Source of the DNA: an uncultured Pontibacter sp.
GTDB lineage: Bacteria > Bacteroidota > Bacteroidia > Cytophagales > Hymenobacteraceae
Length of the DNA stretch: 64,000 bases
Reading direction: 5' to 3'
NCBI RefSeq assembly: GCF_947499215.1
Contig: NZ_CANMNI010000001.1
Span: forward strand, 372,001-436,000
A model generated the notes under the pieces. The model did no database searches. It had not been told where the DNA came from and worked only from the letters and a program-made list of their open reading frames with translations. How positions within the stretch are numbered: position 1 is the first letter of the stretch; every line of letters begins with the position of its first letter. The position numbers were made by a program, and so were the translations under genes. Below, one piece after another: positions 44,770 to 54,148 of the stretch.

Positions 44770-46656
44770 ATGGAAGAATTACTCTGGTTAATCCCCGCCC
44801 TGCCTTTTGCCGGCGCCCTCTTGCTGGTACTGCTCGGCAACCGCATCTCGCGTGCGCTGGTCTCGGCCATCGGGGTCGGGAGTGTGGGTATTTCCGCCGC
44901 CATCACGCTTGTGCTAGGTATAGAATATCTCACCTCGCGACCGTCCTTTATCCGGCAGGAAGTCTGGCAGTGGTTTGATGTAGCAGGCTTCAGTCCCTCC
45001 ATCGCTTTCCACCTCGACGCCCTCTCGATGGTCTTCATATTCGTCATCACTTTCGTCGGGTTTCTGATTCATATCTACTCCACCGAGTACATGGCCGAAG
45101 ACAAGGATTACGCCCGCTTCTTTGCCTGCATGAACCTCTTCGTGGGCTCCATGCTGATGCTCGTGATGGCCGATAACTTGCTCCTGCTATATTTGGGTTG
45201 GGAAGGCGTGGGCCTCTGCTCCTACCTGCTCATCGGTTTCTGGTACAAGGAGCCCGCCAACGGCTATGCCGCCCGTAAAGCCTTCATCATTACCCGTGTC
45301 GGTGACACGGCCATAGCCATCGGGTTGTTCATGCTCTTCCAGCAATTCGGCACCTTGCACATCCAAAGCATTTCCACGGAAGCGGTACAGGTATGGACTA
45401 TTGGCAATGAAACGGCAGTCATCATTGCTTTTCTGTTGTTAGGCGGTGCGGTCGGCAAATCGGGTCAGTTGCCACTGCAGACGTGGTTGCCTGACGCGAT
45501 GGCGGGTCCGACGCCGGTGAGTGCGCTCATACACGCCGCTACCATGGTGACGGCCGGTGTATACCTGATTGCCCGTATGCACGTGGTGTTTGAACTGGCT
45601 CCTGCGGCCATGATGGCTGTGGCGGTGATTGGCGCTATCACGCTATTGATTGCCGGTTTTGCCGCCCTCACGCAATACGACATCAAACGGGTACTCGCCT
45701 ACTCTACCATTAGTCAGGTGGGTTATATGTTTCTGGCCTTGGGCGTGGGTGCTTGGTCGGCCGGTGTGTTCCACTTCATGATTCACGGCTTCTTCAAAGC
45801 GCTCCTTTTCCTCTGTGCCGGAGCGATTATTCTGGCACTGCACCACGAACAGGACATGCGCAAAATGGGCGGTCTAAGCAAGAAACTGCCGGTCGTGTTC
45901 TATACCTTTCTGATAGGCGCTGCCTCGCTGGCTGCCTTCCCGCTGGTGTCGGCGGGCTTCTACAGCAAGGACCAGATTTTGTGGCTGCAACTGGCCGGCG
46001 AGAACGGCAACATTTGGCTATACCTGGCCGGTTTGCTGGGCGCTTTCATCACTTCCATCTATACCTTCCGGATGGTCTTTCTGACCTTTTATGGCGAAGA
46101 GAAAACGCATGTCGGTCACAAACCGACTTGGGCGATTACAGTACCACTCATCGTACTTGCGGTGCTGTCTTTTGCGGGTGGTTTCATTGAGCTGCCGCAC
46201 AATTTCGGCCACGTCGTACTGTTCTCCGACTTCCTGGCGCCTATCCTGCCCGCCGTGAGTATAGTCCCGGATTTTACCCAATATGAATGGATGTTGCAGC
46301 TACTGGCGGCGGTGATTTCGCTGGGCGGTATTTTCATCGCCTACCTCTTCTACTACAAAAAACCGGAGCTTATCGACAGCATCCATCGCTCCGAATTTGC
46401 CATGGCGGTTCATCGCTTCTGGCATTCGGGCTGGGGCTTCGACCAATTATATGACGCGCTCTTTGTGCGGCCTTATGTATACCTGTCGAAGGTGAATAAA
46501 AGTGACTTCATCGATTCCTTCTATACCTTCCTTGCCGACGCAACGCAAGGGCTACACGATCTCTTTTCTCGTAGCCAGACCGGCATCATGCGCAATTACG
46601 TGGCGGGTATAGTGGTCGGAGCGATTATGATTCTAACCATAAGTCTACTGCTATGA
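44770..46656 (+). CDS. nuoL: NADH-quinone oxidoreductase subunit L
   Basis: This 628-residue antiporter-like subunit forms the distal proton channel and has the long lateral helix at its C-terminus. Landmarks are YLGWEGVGLCSYLLIGFWY, GKSGQLPLQTWLPDAMAGPTPVSALIHAATMV and the ILAYSTISQVGYMF-type segment. The length is normal. It overlaps nuoM by 4 nt. Confidence 0.97.
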   Translation: MEELLWLIPALPFAGALLLVLLGNRISRALVSAIGVGSVGISAAITLVLGIEYLTSRPSFIRQEVWQWFDVAGFSPSIAFHLDALSMVFIFVITFVGFLIHIYSTEYMAEDKDYARFFACMNLFVGSMLMLVMADNLLLLYLGWEGVGLCSYLLIGFWYKEPANGYAARKAFIITRVGDTAIAIGLFMLFQQFGTLHIQSISTEAVQVWTIGNETAVIIAFLLLGGAVGKSGQLPLQTWLPDAMAGPTPVSALIHAATMVTAGVYLIARMHVVFELAPAAMMAVAVIGAITLLIAGFAALTQYDIKRVLAYSTISQVGYMFLALGVGAWSAGVFHFMIHGFFKALLFLCAGAIILALHHEQDMRKMGGLSKKLPVVFYTFLIGAASLAAFPLVSAGFYSKDQILWLQLAGENGNIWLYLAGLLGAFITSIYTFRMVFLTFYGEEKTHVGHKPTWAITVPLIVLAVLSFAGGFIELPHNFGHVVLFSDFLAPILPAVSIVPDFTQYEWMLQLLAAVISLGGIFIAYLFYYKKPELIDSIHRSEFAMAVHRFWHSGWGFDQLYDALFVRPYVYLSKVNKSDFIDSFYTFLADATQGLHDLFSRSQTGIMRNYVAGIVVGAIMILTISLLL

Positions 46657-48290
46657 TACTGGTCTGGCTAATTGTGATTCTGATGGTCGGCGGCGTGCTG
46701 GCTTGGATTTCCGGTAAAGTAAACCGCGCCCTGTCACGCTGGGTGGCACTGGGTTCAGTGTTGGCCGTGTTCGGGTTGACGCTATACCTGTGGTTGAGCA
46801 ATCCGGTACCTGTGTTGGGCTCGGCTTGGCTAATACAATTCACCCAGCCATGGATTCCGCAATGGGGTATCAGTTTTAGTCTGGCGATTGATGGACTAAG
46901 CCTGCTCATGCTGCTGCTCACCTTTTTTATCGGGCTGCTGGCCGTGCTCATTTCGTGGCGGGAGATTCAGACCAAAGTTGCTTTCTTCCATTTTAACCTA
47001 CTGTGGGTATTGGCAGGTATAACGGGCGTATTCCTCACGATGGACCTCTTCCTGTTTTACTTTTTCTGGGAAGTCATGCTCATACCGATGTACTTTCTCA
47101 TCGGTATTTGGGGACACGAAAATCGCCGCTATGCCGCCTTTAAATTCTTCATCTTCACGCAGGCTTCCGGTTTGCTCATGCTGCTGGCCATACTCGGGCT
47201 GTACTTCATTCACGGCAACCAAACCGGTGTCTATACCTTCAGCTATTTCGAACTGCTAAACACTACGCTGGCACCTGAAGCGGCACGCCTCCTAATGTTC
47301 GGTTTCTTAGCCGCATTCTTAGTAAAATTGCCGGTGGTACCTTTCCACTCTTGGCTACCCGACGCACACTCCGAAGCCCCAACGGCGGGTAGTGTGATTC
47401 TGGCGGGACTGCTGCTTAAAACAGGTGCTTACGGTTTGCTTCGTTTCGTGCTGCCGCTCTTCCCGACGGCCACCGTGGAGTTCGCGCCCTGGGCCATGCT
47501 GCTCGGTGTAATCGGCATCATTTACGGAGCGATTCTCGCTTTCTCACAGACCGACCTGAAGCGACTGGTGGCCTATACCAGTGTGAGCCACATGGGCTTT
47601 GTGATACTGGGCGTATTTGCCTTTAACGAGTGGGCGCTGCAGGGCGTGGTCATGCAGATGATTACGCACGGATTGAGCACAGGGGCCCTTTTCATCATCG
47701 CCGGCTTCCTTTACGAGCGCCTCCATACCCGCGACATTCGGCAGATGGGCGGCTTCTGGTCCACGGCTCCCAAAATGGGGGTTATCGCGCTCATCTTCGT
47801 CATGGCCTCGCTCGGCCTTCCCGGACTCGGCAACTTCATCGCGGAATTCCTGACCTTGGTCGGCTCTTGGCAGGCCAACAACTGGCTGACGGTTTTCGCT
47901 ACCATCGGTCTGGTGATGGCCACCATCTACTCGCTGCGCATCATGCAGAAAATCTTCTTCGAAGCCAATCACATGGAGCAAGCACTGCCCGACCTTAACG
48001 CTCGCGAAATGCTGATAGCTATACCTATGGTAGCCATGATTCTGTGGTTGGGCCTGTACCCGCAATCCGTGCTCGACACGGCACGCCCAAGCATTCAGGA
48101 GCAACTGCAGGCCTATACCGAAACACCTTTGGAACATGAGCACGTTGCCGAAGTAGCTGCTCCAGAAACGGAGACCTCGGTGGTTAATGATGTGGAATGG
48201 AAACCATCTTCAAATTTCCAAATTTCCACTTCTCCAAACCCATCCACCTCCAAAGCTTCAACTCCCCTCATCATTAAATCTTCAAATTAA
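46653..48290 (+). CDS. nuoM: NADH-quinone oxidoreductase subunit M, with repeat-encoded tail
   Basis: This 545-residue antiporter-like subunit has the usual landmarks FFWEVMLIPMYFLIGIWG, KLPVVPFHSWLPDAHSEAPTAGSVILAGLLLKTG and VAYTSVSHMGFV (split here for length). It is about 35-40 residues longer than the E. coli protein. The extra C-terminus is a Ser/Pro/Thr-rich, low-complexity tail encoded by an octamer repeat array (48208-48287) that ends exactly at the TAA stop codon. The tail is probably harmless and disordered. It overlaps nuoL and is followed 6 nt later by nuoN. Confidence 0.96.
   Translation: MILVWLIVILMVGGVLAWISGKVNRALSRWVALGSVLAVFGLTLYLWLSNPVPVLGSAWLIQFTQPWIPQWGISFSLAIDGLSLLMLLLTFFIGLLAVLISWREIQTKVAFFHFNLLWVLAGITGVFLTMDLFLFYFFWEVMLIPMYFLIGIWGHENRRYAAFKFFIFTQASGLLMLLAILGLYFIHGNQTGVYTFSYFELLNTTLAPEAARLLMFGFLAAFLVKLPVVPFHSWLPDAHSEAPTAGSVILAGLLLKTGAYGLLRFVLPLFPTATVEFAPWAMLLGVIGIIYGAILAFSQTDLKRLVAYTSVSHMGFVILGVFAFNEWALQGVVMQMITHGLSTGALFIIAGFLYERLHTRDIRQMGGFWSTAPKMGVIALIFVMASLGLPGLGNFIAEFLTLVGSWQANNWLTVFATIGLVMATIYSLRIMQKIFFEANHMEQALPDLNAREMLIAIPMVAMILWLGLYPQSVLDTARPSIQEQLQAYTETPLEHEHVAEVAAPETETSVVNDVEWKPSSNFQISTSPNPSTSKASTPLIIKSSN
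48208..48287 (-). repeat. Octamer repeat array inside the 3' end of nuoM, 10 units
   Basis: Exactly ten 8-bp units run from CTTCAAAT to CTTCAAAT, such as TTCCAAAT, CTCCAAAC and CTCCAAAG. On the minus strand they read ATTTGGAA or GTTTGGAG, a rotation of the GAGTTTGG-type unit of the other arrays. The TAA stop follows at once. Confidence 0.75.
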
Positions 48291-48296
48291 AAAGAT

Positions 48297-49754
48297 ATGA
48301 CCCTGACTGATTTCCAACACCTCATGCCACTGCTCATCCTCACCTTTGCGGTGCTGGTGTCCATGCTGGTGATTGCCGTGGGGCGCAATCATAAAATCAT
48401 GTATGTGATTACGGCAGTATCTTTCTTGGCAGCTTTTGCCTCGCTATTTGAGCTGCGGGATGTGGGTCGCTATACCATCGAGCCACTGCTGGTCGTGGAT
48501 GGATTTGGCGTCTTTTACATCGGTATGATGCTACTTGCAGCCCTGCTCATCAGCATGCTGTCCTATGCCTATTTCGAACAAAGGGAAGAGCGCAAAGAAG
48601 AGTATTACATGCTGCTGCTTTTGGCTACTATCGGTGCCTGCGTACTGGTCATTAGCAAGCATTTTGCCTCGCTGTTTTTAGGTATAGAAATCCTGAGTGT
48701 GTCGCTTTATGCTCTCATCGCCTACCTGCGCACCCGAGAGCGCTCTAACGAAGCGGGTATAAAATACCTCATTCTGGCAGCTTTCTCTTCGGCTTTCCTG
48801 CTCTTCGGAATGGCGCTCGTCTACGCCAGCACCGGCACCATGGAGTTTGCAGGTATAGCTGCGGCCATTGCCAATTTCACGGAACTACCGCTGCTACTCC
48901 TAACAGGCTTCGGTCTGATGATAGTTGGTATTGGCTTTAAGTTGAGCGTCGTGCCATTCCACATGTGGGCCCCGGATGTGTATGAAGGTGCGCCGGCTCC
49001 GGTGACAGCATTCATCGCCACGGTATCCAAAGGCGGGGTGCTGGGTGTGCTAATTCGTTTTTTCATGGAAGTCGATGGTTTCCGTTACCCGACACTCGTG
49101 CTGATTTTCACCATCGTGGCCATTGCCTCCATGTTAGCTGGCAATCTGCTGGCCCTGCTGCAGCGCAACGTCAAACGCATACTGGCTTACTCTTCCATCG
49201 CGCACCTCGGCTACTTATTGGTGGCCTTTCTGGCCGGCAACCAAATGGGTGTGGAAGCGGTAACTTTTTACCTTGTGGCTTACTTCATCACGACTGTGGG
49301 TGCCTTCGGGGTGGTGGCCATGCTATCGGACAAGGAGCGCGACGCAGAACAGCTCGAAGACTACCGCGCCCTGCTCTGGCGCAGGCCTTGGACCGCAGCT
49401 GTCTTCACTGCTATGCTACTCTCGCTGGCAGGTATACCGCTCACGGCTGGCTTTGTAGGAAAGTTCTACATTCTGGCGGCAGGCGTGAACACGCAGTTGT
49501 GGCTGCTGGTGGTCATGCTGGCGCTCAATAGTGTGATTGGTCTGTTCTACTACATTCGCATTGTTGCCGTCATGTTCCAACAACCTGAAGCCGAAGCTGA
49601 GATTCAGCCACGCGGCAGATTGCGACCTTCCATTTATGTAGCAAGCGTGGGGACGCTCACTGTGCTGGCTTTGCTGCTGGTTTACATTGGGGTGTACCCA
49701 TCGGGGCTGCTGCAGATTATACAGGGACTGCTAGTGACGTCTACTGCTCCATAG
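48297..49754 (+). CDS. nuoN: NADH-quinone oxidoreductase subunit N
   Basis: This 485-residue antiporter-like subunit has about 14 transmembrane helices. Landmarks are SLFLGIEILSVSLYALIAYL, FKLSVVPFHMWAPDVYEGAP and ILAYSSIAHLGYLLVAFLAG. It forms the proximal proton channel of complex I. It is the last gene of the operon and is followed by a clear terminator. Confidence 0.97.
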   Translation: MTLTDFQHLMPLLILTFAVLVSMLVIAVGRNHKIMYVITAVSFLAAFASLFELRDVGRYTIEPLLVVDGFGVFYIGMMLLAALLISMLSYAYFEQREERKEEYYMLLLLATIGACVLVISKHFASLFLGIEILSVSLYALIAYLRTRERSNEAGIKYLILAAFSSAFLLFGMALVYASTGTMEFAGIAAAIANFTELPLLLLTGFGLMIVGIGFKLSVVPFHMWAPDVYEGAPAPVTAFIATVSKGGVLGVLIRFFMEVDGFRYPTLVLIFTIVAIASMLAGNLLALLQRNVKRILAYSSIAHLGYLLVAFLAGNQMGVEAVTFYLVAYFITTVGAFGVVAMLSDKERDAEQLEDYRALLWRRPWTAAVFTAMLLSLAGIPLTAGFVGKFYILAAGVNTQLWLLVVMLALNSVIGLFYYIRIVAVMFQQPEAEAEIQPRGRLRPSIYVASVGTLTVLALLLVYIGVYPSGLLQIIQGLLVTSTAP

Positions 49755-50059
49755 TTAGGCGCTCAAACATCATCACACAAAGCCTTTCTAAAAAGAAAGG
49801 CTTTGTTTTTTTAAATGGCCGGACGCTAAACTCACAATTCTACTGGAAAAGCTATCATATTAAGACTCATGAAACAGTTGCACCATGATTATAATAATTT
49901 TTGACATCAAATAAACATCACCAACAATCGATATAATTAAAATTAATATTCACTTATTCATAAATAATCTCGTAATTAAAAGATAAAAGACAAAAACTTT
50001 TACCGCTTATCACTACCCTCAAAATTCGCCCAGCGACAACAATTAGCTACAAAGACGAT
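49755..50059. other. Intergenic region after the nuo operon
   Basis: This 305-nt stretch holds the nuo terminator at its left and very AT-rich sequence at 49840-50040, which probably contains the promoter of the GNAT gene. No further gene or repeat is visible. Confidence 0.6.
49779..49812 (+). terminator. Rho-independent terminator of the nuo operon
   Basis: CAAAGCCTTTCT (49779-49790) pairs perfectly with AGAAAGGCTTTG (49795-49806) around AAAA, followed by TTTTTTT. Confidence 0.93.
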
Positions 50060-51010
50060 ATGAATGCCAAGAAAAAAAATGGCTTCCGGATAATACCATA
50101 TCGTCTGGAACATGAACAAGCTCTCTTGGAAATAGAGCGCCAGTCGCCACAGGGCTTTATGGTGAAGCTGGAAATTTTGCGTGATCATTTCCTGAGCCGG
50201 GCAGCCTTGTTTGATGACTACGCCGCTTACGTGGTTCTTGGTCCTGACGATCAAGTTCTGGCCGGAGGTGTAGGTGCACAGGTTCCCATGCTGATAAACG
50301 GAGAGTTGCATCAGACAGGCTTCGGATTTGATGTGCTGGTCGACCCAGCCGTACGGAACAGAGGCATTGGCCGCGACCTAGCAACCTGTGTTCGGAAACG
50401 TTTTTTTGAGCCTAAAGGGTTAAAGCCTCAGTTCACCACGCTGCGGGCGGGCAACCTGACTATGCTGCATTTACTTTCCAAATCCTATCGCGACACCTAC
50501 CTATATGAATTTTTATATCTAACTTTTCCAACAGCCCGTACCCTGCGTGTAGAGAATACTGCTATTGGCGAGCCTATCTTTGGTGCTTCACTTCTTTCTG
50601 ACAGCGAAAATCTGAATAACTACCACGAGGTGACAGAAAGTGGGATTGGCTTGTGGCACACGCATCAAGTGTTCCAGCTCAAGGTAAAGTCCGTGAGCCC
50701 GGTATTAAGCGGTGGCTTGTGGCTTGGTAACCGGTTTATCCGAACAAACAAGTATGTGCCACTGGTAGGATCTGTGCTAAAGACGACAACCATTTTTAAC
50801 CTGACCCAAGACAATATCCATACTTTGCCGGAGGTGTCGCTACAACTTTACCAACAGGGCATCAACTACATGCAGATTTGCTGCCAGCCCAACGATGCCG
50901 TATACCATGCCCTGCAGAAAAGCGCTCTTAATGCCTTCAGTCACTACATAGTAAGCACGCAAGAACTTAATCCTGATGAGCCGCTCAAGCTCGACGTCCG
51001 CTGTCTGTGA
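50060..51010 (+). CDS. GNAT acetyltransferase with a C-terminal domain of unknown type
   Basis: This 316-residue protein has a GNAT domain at about residues 10-160 with the acetyl-CoA loop R-N-R-G-I-G-R in VDPAVRNRGIGRDLA. The second half (about 165-316) is another alpha/beta domain that could be a degenerate GNAT copy (VSLQLYQQGINYMQICCQPN ... ALQKSALNAF). Two-domain GNAT proteins of this kind act on amino acids or small amines, but the substrate is unknown. The esterase frame begins just before its stop. Confidence 0.8.
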   Translation: MNAKKKNGFRIIPYRLEHEQALLEIERQSPQGFMVKLEILRDHFLSRAALFDDYAAYVVLGPDDQVLAGGVGAQVPMLINGELHQTGFGFDVLVDPAVRNRGIGRDLATCVRKRFFEPKGLKPQFTTLRAGNLTMLHLLSKSYRDTYLYEFLYLTFPTARTLRVENTAIGEPIFGASLLSDSENLNNYHEVTESGIGLWHTHQVFQLKVKSVSPVLSGGLWLGNRFIRTNKYVPLVGSVLKTTTIFNLTQDNIHTLPEVSLQLYQQGINYMQICCQPNDAVYHALQKSALNAFSHYIVSTQELNPDEPLKLDVRCL

Positions 51011-51019
51011 CAATTCCCC

Positions 51020-51027
51020 TATCTTTG
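51020..51027 (+). promoter_or_regulatory. Candidate Bacteroidota -7 box
   Basis: TATCTTTG fits TAnnTTTG exactly and lies 28 nt before the esterase ATG, just after the GNAT gene. No clear TTG was found at the -33 position. Confidence 0.5.
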
Positions 51028-51054
51028 TCGGCAAAACCACACGCTGCCAACCCC

Positions 51055-52197
51055 ATGAAACTGTTTCTGTTGCCCTTTCTTTTGATGCTCACCTTTTGCC
51101 AAATCGCCTTAGGACACCAGCAGCCGGATAGCACCCGCGTCACATTCCGGGTGCACGCTCCCACGCTACCAGATTCGCAGCGCATATACCTGAGCGGCGG
51201 CACTTCAGCGCTCGGCAATTGGCAACCTGATAAAGTGGCTTTGCAATATGTTGATGTTCAGGTATGGGAAAAGACGCTATACCTGAAAGAGAAGTCGGTA
51301 CAATATAAATTCACGCTCGGCTCTTGGGACACAGAGGCCACCGACGACCAAGGCAAGCCGCTGCCGAATTTCAATCTGCAAATCAAGGGAGATACCACAG
51401 TGCAGCACGAGCTCCACCATTGGTTAGCGAAGACCAGCAAACCGATTGAAGGCGGTATTACCGGCACAGTAACCTACCACCACAATCTAAGCACCGACAG
51501 CCTGAAACCCCGAGACTTGATTGTGTGGTTGCCACCGGGCTACGCAAAGGGCAACAAACGATACCCGGTGCTGTACATGCACGACGGACAAAATGTGTTC
51601 GACCCGGCCACTAGCTCTTTCGGCGTGGACTGGCGCATCGACGAAACAGCCGACAGCCTGATCCGCAGCAAACAGATAAAACCCGCCATCATCGTCGGTA
51701 TTTACAACACTTCGGATCGCATGGAAGAATATGTGCCGGGGCCCAAAGGAAATGCCTACATGGATTTTGTGGTAAACACCGTGAAGCCGCTTATTGACCA
51801 GACCTACCGCACCAAGTCAGGTTCCAAGCATACCTTAACCGGAGGCTCTTCAGCCGGTGGTATCATGGCCTTTATGCTGGCATGGGAACACCCAGATGTG
51901 TTTAGCAAGGCCATCTGTATGTCGCCCGCCTTCAAGATCATGCACATCGATTATGTGAAAGAGGTACAGACCTATACGGGTAAAAAGAAGAAGCTTAAAT
52001 TCTACATCGACAATGGGGGTGTTGACTTGGAAGCCCGTCTACAACCGGGAATAGACGAGATGCTGCAGGTCCTGAAGGCGCAAGGCTATCGTGAGGGCAA
52101 AGACTACTTGTGGGTATTGGATGAAAAGGCACAGCACAATGAAGCAGCATGGGCTATGCGCATGCCAAAGGCACTAAGGTTTTTGCTAGGTAAATAA
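51055..52197 (+). CDS. Esterase-family hydrolase with N-terminal starch-binding-like domain
   Basis: The ATG at 51055 (MKLFLLPFLLMLTFCQIALG, 380 residues) starts with a signal peptide, unlike the longer in-frame version. Residues 25-130 resemble a CBM20-type beta-sandwich (VTFRVHAPTLPDSQRIYLSG, ALGNWQPDKVALQYVD, VQYKFTLGSWDTEATDDQG). The rest is an alpha/beta hydrolase of the putative esterase (Esterase D/Fes-like) family: VWLPPGYAKGNKRYPVLYMH DGQNVF, the nucleophile elbow GGSSAGGIMAF, and a terminal His region EKAQHNEAAW. Such proteins hydrolyse carboxyl esters of sugars or siderophores; the actual substrate is unknown. Confidence 0.88.
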   Translation: MKLFLLPFLLMLTFCQIALGHQQPDSTRVTFRVHAPTLPDSQRIYLSGGTSALGNWQPDKVALQYVDVQVWEKTLYLKEKSVQYKFTLGSWDTEATDDQGKPLPNFNLQIKGDTTVQHELHHWLAKTSKPIEGGITGTVTYHHNLSTDSLKPRDLIVWLPPGYAKGNKRYPVLYMHDGQNVFDPATSSFGVDWRIDETADSLIRSKQIKPAIIVGIYNTSDRMEEYVPGPKGNAYMDFVVNTVKPLIDQTYRTKSGSKHTLTGGSSAGGIMAFMLAWEHPDVFSKAICMSPAFKIMHIDYVKEVQTYTGKKKKLKFYIDNGGVDLEARLQPGIDEMLQVLKAQGYREGKDYLWVLDEKAQHNEAAWAMRMPKALRFLLGK

Positions 52198-52476
52198 GGC
52201 TGAAAAGCCAATTTGCTATCCCTGAAATAAATATTAATAAACCTATATATTAGACAATCCTCCTGCTGGTTTAATCTTAGGCTTTATTTCCACTCTAATC
52301 CTACCTTAAATGGTGTATAAAGGCAATTTATGACCTAGTAAAAATCTGTAAAGGTCATTTTTTAATCTAAATACATCCCAATCCCGTGGCATCCTATTGC
52401 ATTTTTCCTTACCTTGATACACAATTCAATTACAATTTTCGGGTTTTAGATACAGGTAAAAAGAAAGGAGCAAGCT

Positions 52477-53397
52477 ATGGGACAGAAGTTTTTAAAGTAC
52501 GGATGGATATTAGTGGCACCGCTAATGATTTTACAATTAAGCGGTGAGAATACCCTCAAGTTGAATGCCACGCCAAACGAGGGCAACGACAGGACATTTG
52601 AAACCAACAGGCAGATGTTCAGCTCTCCCGCCCTGCCTGATGCTATTACATTTGCAGGCGAGCCCGTGCCCCTTCATATGCCCGATGTAGCCGAACGCCT
52701 CGACCGAGAACTGCTAGCCAACTCCTACCTGCACACCAGCACCCTGCTAGCCCTTAAGCGTATGCAGCGCTACGTGCCTGAAATAAAGCAAATGCTCAAG
52801 GAAAACGACATTCCCGAGGACTTTGTATACCTCGCACTCGCCGAAAGCTTGCTGAGTCACGTCACCTCTCCAGCCGGTGCCTCCGGATTCTGGCAGCTAA
52901 TGCCTGACACCGCCCGCGGTTATGGCATGGTGGTGAACGGTGAAATAGACGAGCGCTATCATATTCAGAAATCCACACTGGCGGCCTGCCGCTACCTCAA
53001 AACCGCCAAAGCAAAGTTTGGTACATGGACCGATGCCGCCGCCTCTTACAACCGCGGTATGGCGGGTATAGAGCGTGCCATGAAACAGCAGGGCGTAAGC
53101 AATTACTACGACCTCTACCTAAACGACGAGACTTCCCGCTACATGTTCCGCATTCTGGCTTTGAAGGAGATTCTGGGCAATCCTCAGAAATATGGATTCA
53201 ACTTAGCTGAGGAACATGGCTACAAGCCGCTGCCAACCAAGCCACTCACCGTCAGCAAAACTATAACCGACCTTCCGGCTTTTGCATTGGAGCAAGGCAT
53301 CAACTACAAAACATTGCGCCTCTATAACCCTTGGATCAGAGGGTATAAGCTGACGGTACCTGAAGGTAAGGAGTACGTGCTAGAGTTACCAATGTAA
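52477..53397 (+). CDS. Lytic transglycosylase (SLT domain, MltD-like)
   Basis: This 306-residue protein has an N-terminal hydrophobic segment (about residues 8-22) for export. The catalytic SLT domain starts near residue 95: EDFVYLALAESLLSHVTSPA with the catalytic Glu in AES, then GASGFWQLMPDTARGYGM and AAASYNRGMAGIERAM. The C-terminus (GINYKTLRLYNPWIRGYKLTV) resembles the start of a LysM-type or similar wall-binding unit. It cuts glycan strands of peptidoglycan. The upstream 280 nt are AT-rich and probably hold its promoter. A terminator follows. Confidence 0.93.
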   Translation: MGQKFLKYGWILVAPLMILQLSGENTLKLNATPNEGNDRTFETNRQMFSSPALPDAITFAGEPVPLHMPDVAERLDRELLANSYLHTSTLLALKRMQRYVPEIKQMLKENDIPEDFVYLALAESLLSHVTSPAGASGFWQLMPDTARGYGMVVNGEIDERYHIQKSTLAACRYLKTAKAKFGTWTDAAASYNRGMAGIERAMKQQGVSNYYDLYLNDETSRYMFRILALKEILGNPQKYGFNLAEEHGYKPLPTKPLTVSKTITDLPAFALEQGINYKTLRLYNPWIRGYKLTVPEGKEYVLELPM

Positions 53398-53481
53398 TTT
53401 TCAAAGACTAAGAGAGTTGCTTATGTAATTTCTATCATGACAATACAGGTATAACACCTAATCTGAATCTACACTAGGCTA

Positions 53482-53515
53482 AAAGGGAGCAGCGGAAACA
53501 TCCGTCGCTCCCTTT
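53482..53515 (+). terminator. Terminator between the transglycosylase and Gre-like genes
   Basis: AAAGGGAGC (53482-53490) pairs with GCTCCCTTT (53507-53515), and an inner CGGA-AACA-TCCG extends the stem. It is a stable hairpin, but the following T-run is weak. Confidence 0.75.
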
Positions 53516-53529
53516 ATGTATAATGGGGC

Positions 53530-54048
53530 ATGAGTAGAGCATTTGTAAAAGAAGACGACGCGGGCGAAGCGCCCATCATTCCACCCCGGGCCGCCCTGCC
53601 TGCGGGTGTGCCTAATTACGTGCGTCCGCATGGATTGGAAAAACTGCGTGCTGAGTTAGAAGAAATGGAAGCAGAGCGCAGTAGCGTAGAGGCAAATCGC
53701 GAGAACGAGGCAGACCGTACCCGACAATTAACCATTCTCAACGGCAAACTAAGCGCCCTAAACGGACGAATCGCCAGCGCCAGAGTGATCGACCCGCTGG
53801 AGCAATCCGCCGATGAAGTACGCTTCGGAGCCACGGTTAAGCTGCGCACTATTAGCGGCGGCAAACCCGGCACTATACGAAGGTTCACCATCGTAGGCGT
53901 AGATGAAGCCGACGTCATGCAAGGCTTGATCGGTTTTGTAGCCCCTATTGCACAGGCCGTCACCGGTGCTAAAGTTGGTCAAAAGCTGCAGCTGAAACTA
54001 GGGCGTGTGGAAGAGGAAGTGGAAGTGATGGAGATCGGATATAACTGA
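53530..54048 (+). CDS. GreA/GreB-type transcription elongation factor
   Basis: This 172-residue protein has the N-terminal coiled coil of Gre factors (GLEKLRAELEEMEAERSSVE ... LNGKLSALNGRIASARVIDP) and the C-terminal FKBP-like domain (FGATVKLRTISGGKPGTIRR ... SPIAQAVTGAKVGQKLQL, the conserved stretch reading APIAQAVTGAKVGQ). Gre factors bind the RNA polymerase channel and promote transcript cleavage. The proline-rich N-terminal tail (APIIPPRAALPAGVPNYV) is as in the GreB-like subgroup. It is a single gene. Confidence 0.9.
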   Translation: MSRAFVKEDDAGEAPIIPPRAALPAGVPNYVRPHGLEKLRAELEEMEAERSSVEANRENEADRTRQLTILNGKLSALNGRIASARVIDPLEQSADEVRFGATVKLRTISGGKPGTIRRFTIVGVDEADVMQGLIGFVAPIAQAVTGAKVGQKLQLKLGRVEEEVEVMEIGYN

Positions 54049-54065
54049 ACACTATAGCGAAGTAA

Positions 54066-54142
54066 AATGTCATTTCGACCACCGGGAGAAATCTGGAGTG
54101 CTATACTCGTTCAGATTTCTCACTAGCGTTCGAAATGACATT
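54066..54142. repeat. Long inverted repeat between convergent genes
   Basis: AATGTCATTTCGA (54066-54078) pairs with TCGAAATGACATT (54130-54142), and GAGAAATCTG (54086-54095) pairs with CAGATTTCTC (54112-54121). The 77-nt foldback resembles GTCATTTCGA-type interspersed repeats that I recall from Bacteroidota. It also may terminate transcripts from both sides. Confidence 0.8.
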
Positions 54143-54148
54143 AATAGC

